From Oscillospiraceae bacterium (GTDB lineage Bacteria; Bacillota_A; Clostridia; Oscillospirales; CAG-272), in contig SVRU01000081.1 in assembly GCA_015064665.1 (NCBI GenBank), positions 1 through 12,369 on the forward strand: a stretch of 12,369 nt of DNA. Direction: 5' to 3'. The notes under the pieces are model-generated. The model was given only the letters and a program-made list of their open reading frames with translations. It had not been told where the DNA came from and ran no database searches. The stretch's first letter is position 1. Each line of letters begins with the position of its first letter. This document shows positions 1-4,576 of the stretch, piece after piece. Position numbers and translations under genes: made by a program.

Positions 1-15
1 ATGGGTATAGCTCAT
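1..15 (-). CDS. IS30-family-like transposase, first five codons only
   Basis: The minus strand reads ATG AGC TAT ACC CAT (MSYTH) up to the window edge. It is preceded by AAGGAGAACAAT, a good Shine-Dalgarno at correct spacing. An N-terminus beginning MSYTH is, from memory, common in IS30-family transposases of Firmicutes, and the A/T-rich leader is of the kind found upstream of them. With only five residues the family call is weak. What is directly visible is a well-formed start of a minus-strand gene leaving the window to the left. Confidence 0.4.
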
Positions 16-51
16 ATTGTTCTCCTTGTTATTTTGGTGTGTGGTAACTTC

Positions 52-60
52 ATTATAACA
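52..60 (-). promoter_or_regulatory. Extended -10 promoter for the truncated transposase-like gene
   Basis: On the minus strand this reads TGTTATAAT, a consensus -10 (TATAAT) with the TG of an extended -10. It lies about 37 bases upstream of the start codon at 15. No convincing -35 is present 17 bp further up (AAGACT), as is usual for extended -10 promoters. Confidence 0.45.
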
Positions 61-157
61 CAGGATTCAATATGAGTCTTCTTTTTTCTTAAAAGTGTTG
101 CACTTGATAGTATAATTCACCGTAAGTATAGTTCGCTTACAAAAATCACCCGTGAGG

Positions 158-193
158 TTACTTTTGGTTTTGTGAAAAATCACCAAAAGCTAC
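158..193. repeat. Imperfect inverted repeat downstream of the ZIP gene
   Basis: CTTTTGGT (161-168) and ACCAAAAG (182-189) form a perfect 8-bp inverted repeat. With two mismatches it extends to 12 bp (GTTACTTTTGGT against ACCAAAAGCTAC). Inside and beside it, AAAAATCACC occurs twice as a direct repeat (141-150 and 175-184). The repeat lies 32 bases past the stop of the ZIP gene. It could be a weak end-of-operon hairpin or part of the insertion-sequence flank. It lacks a clean U tract on the minus strand, so I do not call it a terminator. Confidence 0.4.
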
Positions 194-224
194 TGAATTT
201 TCTCCCCCATTACCCTCCTCAGCG

Positions 225-977
225 TCAGCCGAGCAAAAAATCGGTTACAAGCATCAGGCAAAAGCCGAAAATAAGAGAGTGTGTCGCACCTCTCTGATGC
301 CCGTGCGCGTGAGTTTCGGGAATCATTTCGTCTGAGATGATATAGAGCATGGTTCCGCCCGCAAATGCAAGAGCGAAGGGAAGTATAAAGGAGGCAAAGC
401 TTACCGCAAAGTAGCCGATAAGCGTTCCGGCAACCTCGACCAGACCGGTCATAGCAGCGAGAAGAAAGGTCTTTTTAGGCTTGACGCCCGCAGCGAGCAT
501 AGGGCCTATAATAACCATACCCTCGGGAATATTCTGAAGAGCAATTCCGGCGGCAATAATAAGTGCCCGCGCGCTATCGTCAGAGCCGAAGCCAACTCCT
601 GCTGCAATTCCCTCGGGCAAATTATGTATAGCTATCGCCGCGACGAAGAGCATCACCCCGACGAGTCTTGAATTGGCGTGAGACTCGGGGTCAGAGCCGG
701 ACGGTTTGTGAAGATGAGGCACGAGCTTGTCTACAAGATTGAGGCAAATCGCGCCGGCAAAAATACCCGCCACCGTGACGGCGATGGCGAATTTCCCACC
801 GTACTCAAGAGAGGGAATAATAAGTCCAATAACCGCTGCTGCAAGCATTACACCGGCGGCAAACGATAGAACTATGTCCGAAAATTTATGTGAAATATCC
901 TTGAAAATAAACCCTATAGCAACTCCGACGAGCGTAGCGCCGCCAACACCGAGGGCAGTTAATAATACCAAATCCAT
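225..977 (-). CDS. ZIP-family divalent metal transporter
   Basis: An inner-membrane metal importer of the ZIP family (ZupT/GufA-like), moving zinc, iron or related divalent cations. The 250-residue protein has about eight hydrophobic segments. The two signature metal-site helices are visible as HNLPEG (residues 118-123) and QNIPEG (148-153), with E181 in the next helix. A short His-rich stretch (ETHAHGH) lies near residue 222. The start is placed at 977, not the upstream ATG at 1007. The 977 start has GGAG seven bases upstream, while the 1007 ATG has no ribosome binding site and falls inside the hairpin at 1002-1028. It is the last gene of the dfx-ferritin-rubredoxin run, 77 bases after rubredoxin, so metal supply for the iron proteins is a reasonable inference. 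Substrate is not determinable. Confidence 0.9.
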   Translation of the reverse strand: MDLVLLTALGVGGATLVGVAIGFIFKDISHKFSDIVLSFAAGVMLAAAVIGLIIPSLEYGGKFAIAVTVAGIFAGAICLNLVDKLVPHLHKPSGSDPESHANSRLVGVMLFVAAIAIHNLPEGIAAGVGFGSDDSARALIIAAGIALQNIPEGMVIIGPMLAAGVKPKKTFLLAAMTGLVEVAGTLIGYFAVSFASFILPFALAFAGGTMLYIISDEMIPETHAHGHQRGATHSLIFGFCLMLVTDFLLG

Positions 978-1001
978 AAAGAACTCCGTTCTTGCAGAAT
1001 A

Positions 1002-1028
1002 GGGCATAGGTCAACAATCCCTATGCCC
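1002..1028 (-). other. Intercistronic hairpin between rubredoxin and ZIP genes
   Basis: GGGCATAGG (1002-1010) and CCTATGCCC (1020-1028) make a perfect 9-bp stem with a 9-base loop. No U tract follows on either strand, so it is not a standard terminator. It sits in the 77-base gap between the two genes and could be an RNA processing or stability element that separates expression of the transporter from the upstream iron proteins. Confidence 0.55.
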
Positions 1029-1054
1029 GTGTCGAGTTTTCTGCTAACAAATGT

Positions 1055-1213
1055 TTACTTTTCCGAGAACATATCCTTGCCGACCGAGCAGAGAGGACAT
1101 TCGAAATCGTCGGGAAGATCCTCAAACTTCGTTCCCGGAGCAATTCCCAGCTCGGGTGCTCCGAGCTCCTCGTCATATTCCCAGCCGCAAGCGTCACAAA
1201 CGTATTTTTTCAT
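1055..1213 (-). CDS. Rubredoxin
   Basis: A 52-residue protein beginning [15 protein letters not shown]. It has the two rubredoxin knuckles, C6-x2-C9 and C39-PL-C42, which bind one Fe(Cys)4 centre. The aromatic residues Y4, W11, Y13 and F30 are where rubredoxins carry their core. The length matches the usual 52-54 residues. AGGAG stands nine bases before the ATG. It lies 31 bases after ferritin, in the same direction and downstream of desulfoferrodoxin. Rubredoxin is the known electron donor to superoxide reductase, so the gene order fits a functional pair: electrons pass through rubredoxin to desulfoferrodoxin, which reduces superoxide to peroxide without releasing oxygen. Confidence 0.95.
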   Translation of the reverse strand: MKKYVCDACGWEYDEELGAPELGIAPGTKFEDLPDDFECPLCSVGKDMFSEK

Positions 1214-1244
1214 TTCTTTATCTCCTTTTAAAGTAGGCTTTTAT

Positions 1245-1757
1245 TTACAAAACAAGTGACGGCGCAGAGTATACTCTCGCCAGAAGCTCCTGGTTCAGCA
1301 TATAGAGGCTCTTGGGGTCCTCGCCAAACAGCTCCATTTTCGTAATCATATCGTTGGCGTTTGTTTCCTCCTCGCCCTGCTCCTTGACAAACCAGTCGAG
1401 GAACTGCATAGTGCGGAAGTCACGCACGTCATAGGCTGCCGCGTAAATATCGTTAATAAGCGAGGTGACGTATTTCTCGTGTTCAAGACCCGCGCGCAGA
1501 ACGTCTATGTGGGAGGAGAAAACCTTATCGGGTTTTGCTATTGCCTCTAGAGTCACCTCGGCACTCTCATTCTGAAGATACTGATAGAAGAGCATTGCGT
1601 GGTCGCGCTCCTCCTCGGCTTGAATCTTGTACCAATTAGCGAAGCCGTCAAGGCCTCTTGCTTTAAAATAATTTGAGAAATCAAGGTAAAGGTAAGCCGA
1701 ATAAAATTCTTTGTTGATTTGGTCGTTTAACAGTTGATGAACCTTCTTATCTAGCAT
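1245..1757 (-). CDS. ftnA: Bacterial non-haem ferritin
   Basis: A 170-residue four-helix ferritin storing iron in a 24-mer shell and oxidising Fe(II) at a di-iron centre. The ferroxidase ligands of bacterial FtnA are all present at family positions: E17, Y24, E50, H53, E94, Q127 and E130. Length is typical. The ribosome binding site AAGGAG is about nine bases before the ATG, and the gene begins 14 bases after the desulfoferrodoxin stop, so translation is from one transcript. The context of superoxide reductase and rubredoxin suggests that it removes free iron during oxygen exposure and so limits Fenton chemistry. It is ferritin, not bacterioferritin: there is no haem-ligand methionine pattern that I can recognise. 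Confidence 0.95.
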   Translation of the reverse strand: MLDKKVHQLLNDQINKEFYSAYLYLDFSNYFKARGLDGFANWYKIQAEEERDHAMLFYQYLQNESAEVTLEAIAKPDKVFSSHIDVLRAGLEHEKYVTSLINDIYAAAYDVRDFRTMQFLDWFVKEQGEEETNANDMITKMELFGEDPKSLYMLNQELLARVYSAPSLVL

Positions 1758-1771
1758 AGTAAAGTCTCCTT

Positions 1772-2152
1772 TTAAATTTCAGACATCCAAAGACCGTGAA
1801 GGTTGCAATATGCATACACGGCAACGGGAATCTCGCCCTCAGAGAGTGAGAAGGATACGACGGGAGGCTTTCCAACCTCCAGGTTTTTGCGCTGAGAGCC
1901 GAGGTTGGTTTCAAGATAAACCCAGAGAATGCTGTGAGCGTCTTCCATAGGGTGAGAAACCGAGCCAACCTCTACCTTTACCTCGCCCTCCCCGATAGAA
2001 ACGACGGGTATGTGCTTTTCGCGGCTTGCTTCAACAGTGCCTGCAATAAGGGGCTTCATTTTTTCGCCGCAACATACGACGGGGACTTTTTTGTCTTCTA
2101 TTTTTTCAATTATATTTCCGCAGTGCTCGCAGATGTAAAATTTGTTTGACAT
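1772..2152 (-). CDS. dfx: Desulfoferrodoxin (superoxide reductase)
   Basis: A cytoplasmic two-iron superoxide reductase of 126 residues, the usual size for the two-domain class. The N-terminal desulforedoxin-like domain has the Fe(Cys)4 ligands C8, C11, C27 and C28. The catalytic domain has the EKHIP motif (E45, K46, H47), H67 in SHPM, H73, and the CNLHGLW motif with C116 and H119, giving the four-His one-Cys iron site with E45 and K46 at the active site. It reduces superoxide to hydrogen peroxide using electrons from rubredoxin, which is encoded two genes downstream. GGAGG is seven bases before the ATG. It is the first gene of the operon and has the operator-controlled promoter at 2184-2225. 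Confidence 0.97.
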   Translation of the reverse strand: MSNKFYICEHCGNIIEKIEDKKVPVVCCGEKMKPLIAGTVEASREKHIPVVSIGEGEVKVEVGSVSHPMEDAHSILWVYLETNLGSQRKNLEVGKPPVVSFSLSEGEIPVAVYAYCNLHGLWMSEI

Positions 2153-2183
2153 TTGTTTCCTCCAAAATTTAGATTGTGTTTAA

Positions 2184-2189
2184 ATTATA
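2184..2189 (-). promoter_or_regulatory. -10 box of the dfx operon promoter
   Basis: Perfect TATAAT on the minus strand. The hexamer 17 bp upstream is CAGAAA (2207-2212), a poor -35 that overlaps the palindrome at 2211-2225. This is typical of a promoter that depends on an activator. The predicted transcription start is near 2177, giving a leader of about 25 bases. Confidence 0.7.
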
Positions 2190-2210
2190 ATTCTTTTAAA
2201 GACCGTTTTC

Positions 2211-2225
2211 TGTGATTTAGTCACA
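2211..2225. promoter_or_regulatory. Putative Crp/Fnr-family operator at the dfx promoter
   Basis: TGTGATTTAGTCACA: perfect 5-bp arms TGTGA/TCACA separated by five bases and flanked by TTT and AAA. The centre (2218) is 29 bp upstream of the first base of the dfx -10 box, or about -41 from the predicted start, the class II activator position. A near-identical site lies at 3378-3392 upstream of trx with the same offset. The site is also about -72 from the predicted start of the divergent regulator gene, so autoregulation is possible. The five-base spacer differs from the six of classical CRP and FNR sites. Confidence 0.7.
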
Positions 2226-2254
2226 AAAACAAGTATTTTTCAAAAAATATTTTC

Positions 2255-2283
2255 TTGACATAAAAATTTCAGGGTGCTATACT
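2255..2283 (+). promoter_or_regulatory. Promoter of the Crp/Fnr-family regulator
   Basis: TTGACA (2255-2260), a 17-bp spacer, then TATACT (2278-2283): one mismatch from the sigma-A consensus. The predicted start of transcription is near 2290. That lies downstream of the possible GTG start at 2274 and upstream of the ATG at 2316, which settles the start of the gene. Confidence 0.8.
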
Positions 2284-2315
2284 TGTTATATATAAGAAAG
2301 CTTTGTGAGGCTAAA

Positions 2316-2990
2316 ATGATAATTTCTGAAATTAATGAGCTTTTCTATCGGGCGTTTCCGTTTTGGGAGCATCTTAGCGAGGTGGAGCGAGAGAATCTTT
2401 CTCGAAGCACGCAGAGCGTGCATTTTGAGCGCGGTGAGAACATTCACGACGGCGGAGAGTGCACGGGGGTAATTCTTATAAAGAGCGGCAGCCTGCGCAT
2501 ATATATGCTCTCCGAGGACGGAAAGGAGGTCACCCTCTACCGTCTTTTCCCGGGGGATATCTGCGTTCTCTCGGCGTCCTGCGTTCTTAACAGTATAACC
2601 TTTGACGTCTTTATAGACGCTGAGGAGGAGAGTGATTGCGTTATCGTTGGCGGCTGTGCCTTTGCAGAGCTGTGCGAGCGTTCTTCCGAGGTGAAGATTT
2701 TTGCGCTTGAGGCAGCGCTTTCGCGCTTTTCCGACGTTATGTGGGTAATGCAGCAAATACTCTTTATGAGCTTTGACAGAAGGCTTGCTATCTTTTTGCT
2801 TGACGAGATATCAAAGCATGGCGGAGACACCGTCAGGCTGACTCACGAGCAGATTGCGAAGTATATCGGATCTGCAAGAGAGGTTGTTTCAAGAATGGTC
2901 AAGTATTTCTCTGCCGAGGGAATAGTAGAGAGCTCACGCGGCGGAATAAAGGTGCTCGACAAGAAGCGCCTGCGCGAAATTTCGGCATAA
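2316..2990 (+). CDS. Crp/Fnr-family transcriptional regulator
   Basis: A 224-residue regulator with an N-terminal cyclic-nucleotide-binding-like beta barrel (about residues 15-125, with the LFPGDICVLSASC segment near 77-89), a dimerisation helix (about 127-155) and a C-terminal winged helix (about 170-222). The recognition helix reads SAREVVSRMVKYF. R188, E189 and R193 match the CRP residues that read GTGA half-sites. The FNR N-terminal iron-sulphur cysteine cluster is absent, but six cysteines (49, 83, 89, 108, 114, 120) lie in the sensor domain. TGAGG lies just before the ATG, and the promoter at 2255-2283 rules out the longer GTG start at 2274. It is divergent from the dfx operon and convergent with trx, and both of those promoters carry matching palindromes, so it very likely controls them. 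The signal sensed is unknown. Confidence 0.92.
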   Translation: MIISEINELFYRAFPFWEHLSEVERENLSRSTQSVHFERGENIHDGGECTGVILIKSGSLRIYMLSEDGKEVTLYRLFPGDICVLSASCVLNSITFDVFIDAEEESDCVIVGGCAFAELCERSSEVKIFALEAALSRFSDVMWVMQQILFMSFDRRLAIFLLDEISKHGGDTVRLTHEQIAKYIGSAREVVSRMVKYFSAEGIVESSRGGIKVLDKKRLREISA

Positions 2991-2992
2991 AA

Positions 2993-3298
2993 TCAATTAA
3001 ACAGCTCGAGAATTTTCTCCTTAGGTCTTGCGCCGGAAACTTGGTGCAGGACCTTTCCGTTTTTCAGAACGACGAGAGTCGGAATGCTGAAAATACCGAA
3101 TTTTTTCGCAAGGTCGCCCTCCTCGTCTACGTTCACCTTGCCGACGAGGTACTCCGGGTGCTCCTCTGCAATTTCATCTACTATCGGAGCTACCATACGG
3201 CAGGGACCGCACCAGTCTGCATAGAAGTCGAGAAGAACCGGTCTTTCATCCGAAGCTATCGAAGCGTAATTTTCTTTATTTACCTTAATCAGTGACAT
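2993..3298 (-). CDS. trxA: Thioredoxin
   Basis: A 101-residue cytoplasmic thioredoxin, reducing protein disulphides with electrons from a thioredoxin reductase that is not in this window. The active site is W29-C30-GP-C33, and the cis-proline is P73 in the SIPT motif. D24 and the FYADWCGPC context are standard, and length is slightly short of the 105-108 typical of enterobacterial Trx but normal for Clostridia. AGGAG precedes the ATG. The stop codon lies two bases from that of the convergent regulator gene, with no room for a terminator between them. Its promoter shares the palindromic operator and geometry of the dfx operon, placing it in the same predicted stress regulon. Confidence 0.96.
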   Translation of the reverse strand: MSLIKVNKENYASIASDERPVLLDFYADWCGPCRMVAPIVDEIAEEHPEYLVGKVNVDEEGDLAKKFGIFSIPTLVVLKNGKVLHQVSGARPKEKILELFN

Positions 3299-3350
3299 TT
3301 TTGAATCTCCTGTCTTTTGAATTTAAAAGAGTCTTTCTCTTTACGGTTAT

Positions 3351-3356
3351 ATTATA
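3351..3356 (-). promoter_or_regulatory. -10 box of the trx promoter
   Basis: Perfect TATAAT on the minus strand. The hexamer 17 bp upstream is CCGAAA (3374-3379), a poor -35 overlapping the operator at 3378-3392. This is the same layout as the dfx promoter. The leader to the ATG at 3298 would be about 45 bases. Confidence 0.7.
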
Positions 3357-3377
3357 GCAAAGAAAGTATTCCTTTTC

Positions 3378-3392
3378 GGTGATTTTGTCACC
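3378..3392. promoter_or_regulatory. Putative Crp/Fnr-family operator at the trx promoter
   Basis: GGTGATTTTGTCACC: perfect 5-bp arms GGTGA/TCACC with a five-base spacer. The 13-base core GTGATTTTGTCAC differs at one position from the core at the dfx promoter, and the -10-proximal flank TTTTC is also shared. The centre (3385) is 29 bp upstream of the first base of the trx -10 box, exactly as at dfx. Confidence 0.7.
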
Positions 3393-3443
3393 AAGCGCGA
3401 AAAAATATTCAAAAAAGCTCTAAAAACCCAACTAAATTATCAA

Positions 3444-3483
3444 AAAAATGAAAAAGAGGCGTCGCCTCCTGTGAGGTGACGCC
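3444..3483 (-). terminator. Rho-independent terminator after the membrane-anchored orphan
   Basis: GGCGTCGCCTC (3458-3468) and GAGGTGACGCC (3473-3483) form an 11-bp stem with one mismatch and a four-base loop. On the minus strand the stem is followed by TCTTTTTCATTTTTTTG, a U-rich tail. No such tail exists on the plus strand. It lies about 95 bases past the stop of the gene at 3579-4142, and also insulates the trx promoter from that gene. Confidence 0.88.
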
Positions 3484-3578
3484 CGCGATAGCTTTTATTC
3501 GGTATTCTGTCGATTCAATCGGCTGTCGCGCATATCCCGACACCGAAAAGCTGTTAAATCAAGCCCTCGCGCTTTGTT
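3484..3578. other. Untranslated 3-prime stretch between orphan gene and its terminator
   Basis: No credible reading frame is present. AGCTTTT with CGGT nearby (about 3490-3503) and ACCGAAAAGCT (about 3542-3552) are complementary, so the transcript of the orphan gene may fold into a long 3-prime stem ahead of the terminator. Nothing here matches an RNA family that I recognise. Confidence 0.35.
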
Positions 3579-4142
3579 TTATGAAACAACGCGGCAGCTC
3601 TTCGTAAGCCCGTCGGTTTCGCAAACAAGCCTCAGCACGAAGTCCTCCGAAACGTCAACTACGACAGAATCCAGAAGACCGCTCATTCCGCCCGCATCGT
3701 ACACCGCGTTTGCAAAAGCACCCATAGTTCCGTTGTTTTCGTTTATTGCCTTTAAGACGTTTGATGCCGCCATAGCAGCAGTGCTCTTGGTGCGGTAGGT
3801 GATGCGATATTTCGCCGCCTTCAAGGGAACGGTGATGGTTCTCGGTGCTTTTTTGTTGAAATTCAGCTTTACCGTATCTTTTTCGCCGTCCTCGCACTCA
3901 ATATCAAGCCAGCCGCACTTTCCGTCTTCAAAAAGACCGCCGCCGCTTTCGTAATCAATAATTATAACCGGACCTGAGGGAATATCGCTTGAGAGGGCGG
4001 CTGATTTTTTGTCAACGCTCTGCTTTGAAACCGCATTTTTCTTTGCCGCCTTTGCCGCGCGCGCAATCAGCCACACGACAAGAGCTACAGCAACTGCAAA
4101 AACAATCATTAAAATTAATTTTCTTGATTCCACGCCATTCAT
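3579..4142 (-). CDS. Membrane-anchored protein of unknown function
   Basis: I do not recognise this 187-residue protein. It starts with a short N-terminus, then one hydrophobic segment (about residues 8-27) followed by a run of basic residues (RAAKAAKKNAVSK), which suggests an N-out, C-in anchor with the rest in the cytoplasm. The remainder is a beta-rich region (about 55-125) with the motif CGWLDIEC, an alanine/asparagine-rich helical stretch (about 125-160), and a closing beta pair with two cysteines. AGGAG is about nine bases before the ATG. The gene stands alone with a perfect consensus promoter (4185-4213) and a strong terminator (3444-3483), so it is a single-gene unit and probably well expressed. 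Its neighbours give no clue to its role. Confidence 0.75.
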   Translation of the reverse strand: MNGVESRKLILMIVFAVAVALVVWLIARAAKAAKKNAVSKQSVDKKSAALSSDIPSGPVIIIDYESGGGLFEDGKCGWLDIECEDGEKDTVKLNFNKKAPRTITVPLKAAKYRITYRTKSTAAMAASNVLKAINENNGTMGAFANAVYDAGGMSGLLDSVVVDVSEDFVLRLVCETDGLTKSCRVVS

Positions 4143-4184
4143 ACTGTCACACTCCTAAAAAAATATTTTTATGGAACTGATTAT

Positions 4185-4213
4185 ATTATAGTTCTATGCC
4201 CGGGTTTTGTCAA
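4185..4213 (-). promoter_or_regulatory. Consensus sigma-A promoter of the orphan membrane protein gene
   Basis: On the minus strand: TTGACA (4213-4208), a 17-bp spacer, TATAAT (4190-4185). Both hexamers match the consensus at every base. The predicted start is near 4178, with a leader of about 36 bases. Confidence 0.88.
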
Positions 4214-4285
4214 GCACCGACATAGCAAAAAAGGGGGGTGACTGTCTATTCTGTTTTGTGACGTGCGATTGATTTGGATAATATG
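4214..4285. other. Short gap between orphan-gene promoter and glutaminase remnant
   Basis: Contains a run of six A followed by six G (about 4230-4241) and GTGAC at two places, but no paired arms, hairpin or open frame that I can support. No terminator was found for transcripts entering from the CofE-like gene. Confidence 0.3.
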
Positions 4286-4560
4286 CTAGAAAATACTGAG
4301 ATTTGTTTTCTGACTGAGCATTTCAAGTGCTTTTATGCCTGCAATGCTGTTTTCCTTTTTATCAAGAGCGGGCGAGAATACACCTATTCCAATTTTTTGG
4401 GGGCACGCTTGCCATAATTCCGCCGCCAACACCGCTTTTTGCCGGAACTCCGACCTTAAGGGCAAACTCTCCTGAGCCGTCATACATTCCGCATATTGTA
4501 TTTGCGTAGGTTCAAAGCGGTTCGGTGTCGGTAAACACCGGATTTTCATCCGCAAAACCT
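4286..4560 (-). pseudogene. glsA: Decayed C-terminal fragment of glutaminase
   Basis: Glutaminase A hydrolyses glutamine to glutamate and ammonia; only roughly the last 90 of its 300 or so residues remain. In one frame the minus strand encodes [19 protein letters not shown] and then [12 protein letters not shown], and in the next frame [14 protein letters not shown] and a LSIF C-terminus ending at TAG (4286). These are hallmark GlsA C-terminal motifs. Three lesions are visible. One base is extra in the run of five C (GTGCCCCC), joining the two frames. A TGA is in frame before the TYANTICGM segment, where the sequence also looks a few residues short. The 5-prime two thirds is absent, because the fragment ends 17 bases or so from the stop of the next gene. 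No function is expected. Confidence 0.88.
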
Positions 4561-4576
4561 AACCTAAAAATCCGCC

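Larger units (their letters stand above)
1..110 (-). mobile_element. Probable edge of an IS30-like insertion sequence
   Basis: The 5-prime leader of the truncated gene at 1-15 runs through an AT-rich stretch to a segment containing GTGTTGCACTTG (about 96-107). That segment resembles the ends of IS30-type elements as I remember them. The exact terminal inverted repeat and target duplication cannot be fixed because the other end lies outside the window, so the right boundary given here is approximate. Confidence 0.3.

Noticed and set aside
166..184. GTGA-TTTT-TCAC on the minus strand as a third regulator operator
   Set aside because: The spacer is four bases instead of five, it lies downstream of a gene with no promoter next to it, and it is part of a larger AT-rich inverted repeat.
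2274..2315. GTG start at 2274 extending the Crp/Fnr regulator by 14 residues
   Set aside because: The extension overlaps the -10 box TATACT and lies upstream of the predicted transcription start. The ATG at 2316 has TGAGG before it.
4512..4538. CGGTGT/ACACCG stem as terminator of the CofE-like operon
   Set aside because: The stem is only 6 bp, with no U tract, and it lies in former glutaminase coding sequence.
4286..4555. A stand-alone 89-residue gene
   Set aside because: Its second half is the glutaminase C-terminus and the first half is the neighbouring frame of the same ancestral gene, so it is a frameshifted pseudogene fragment.
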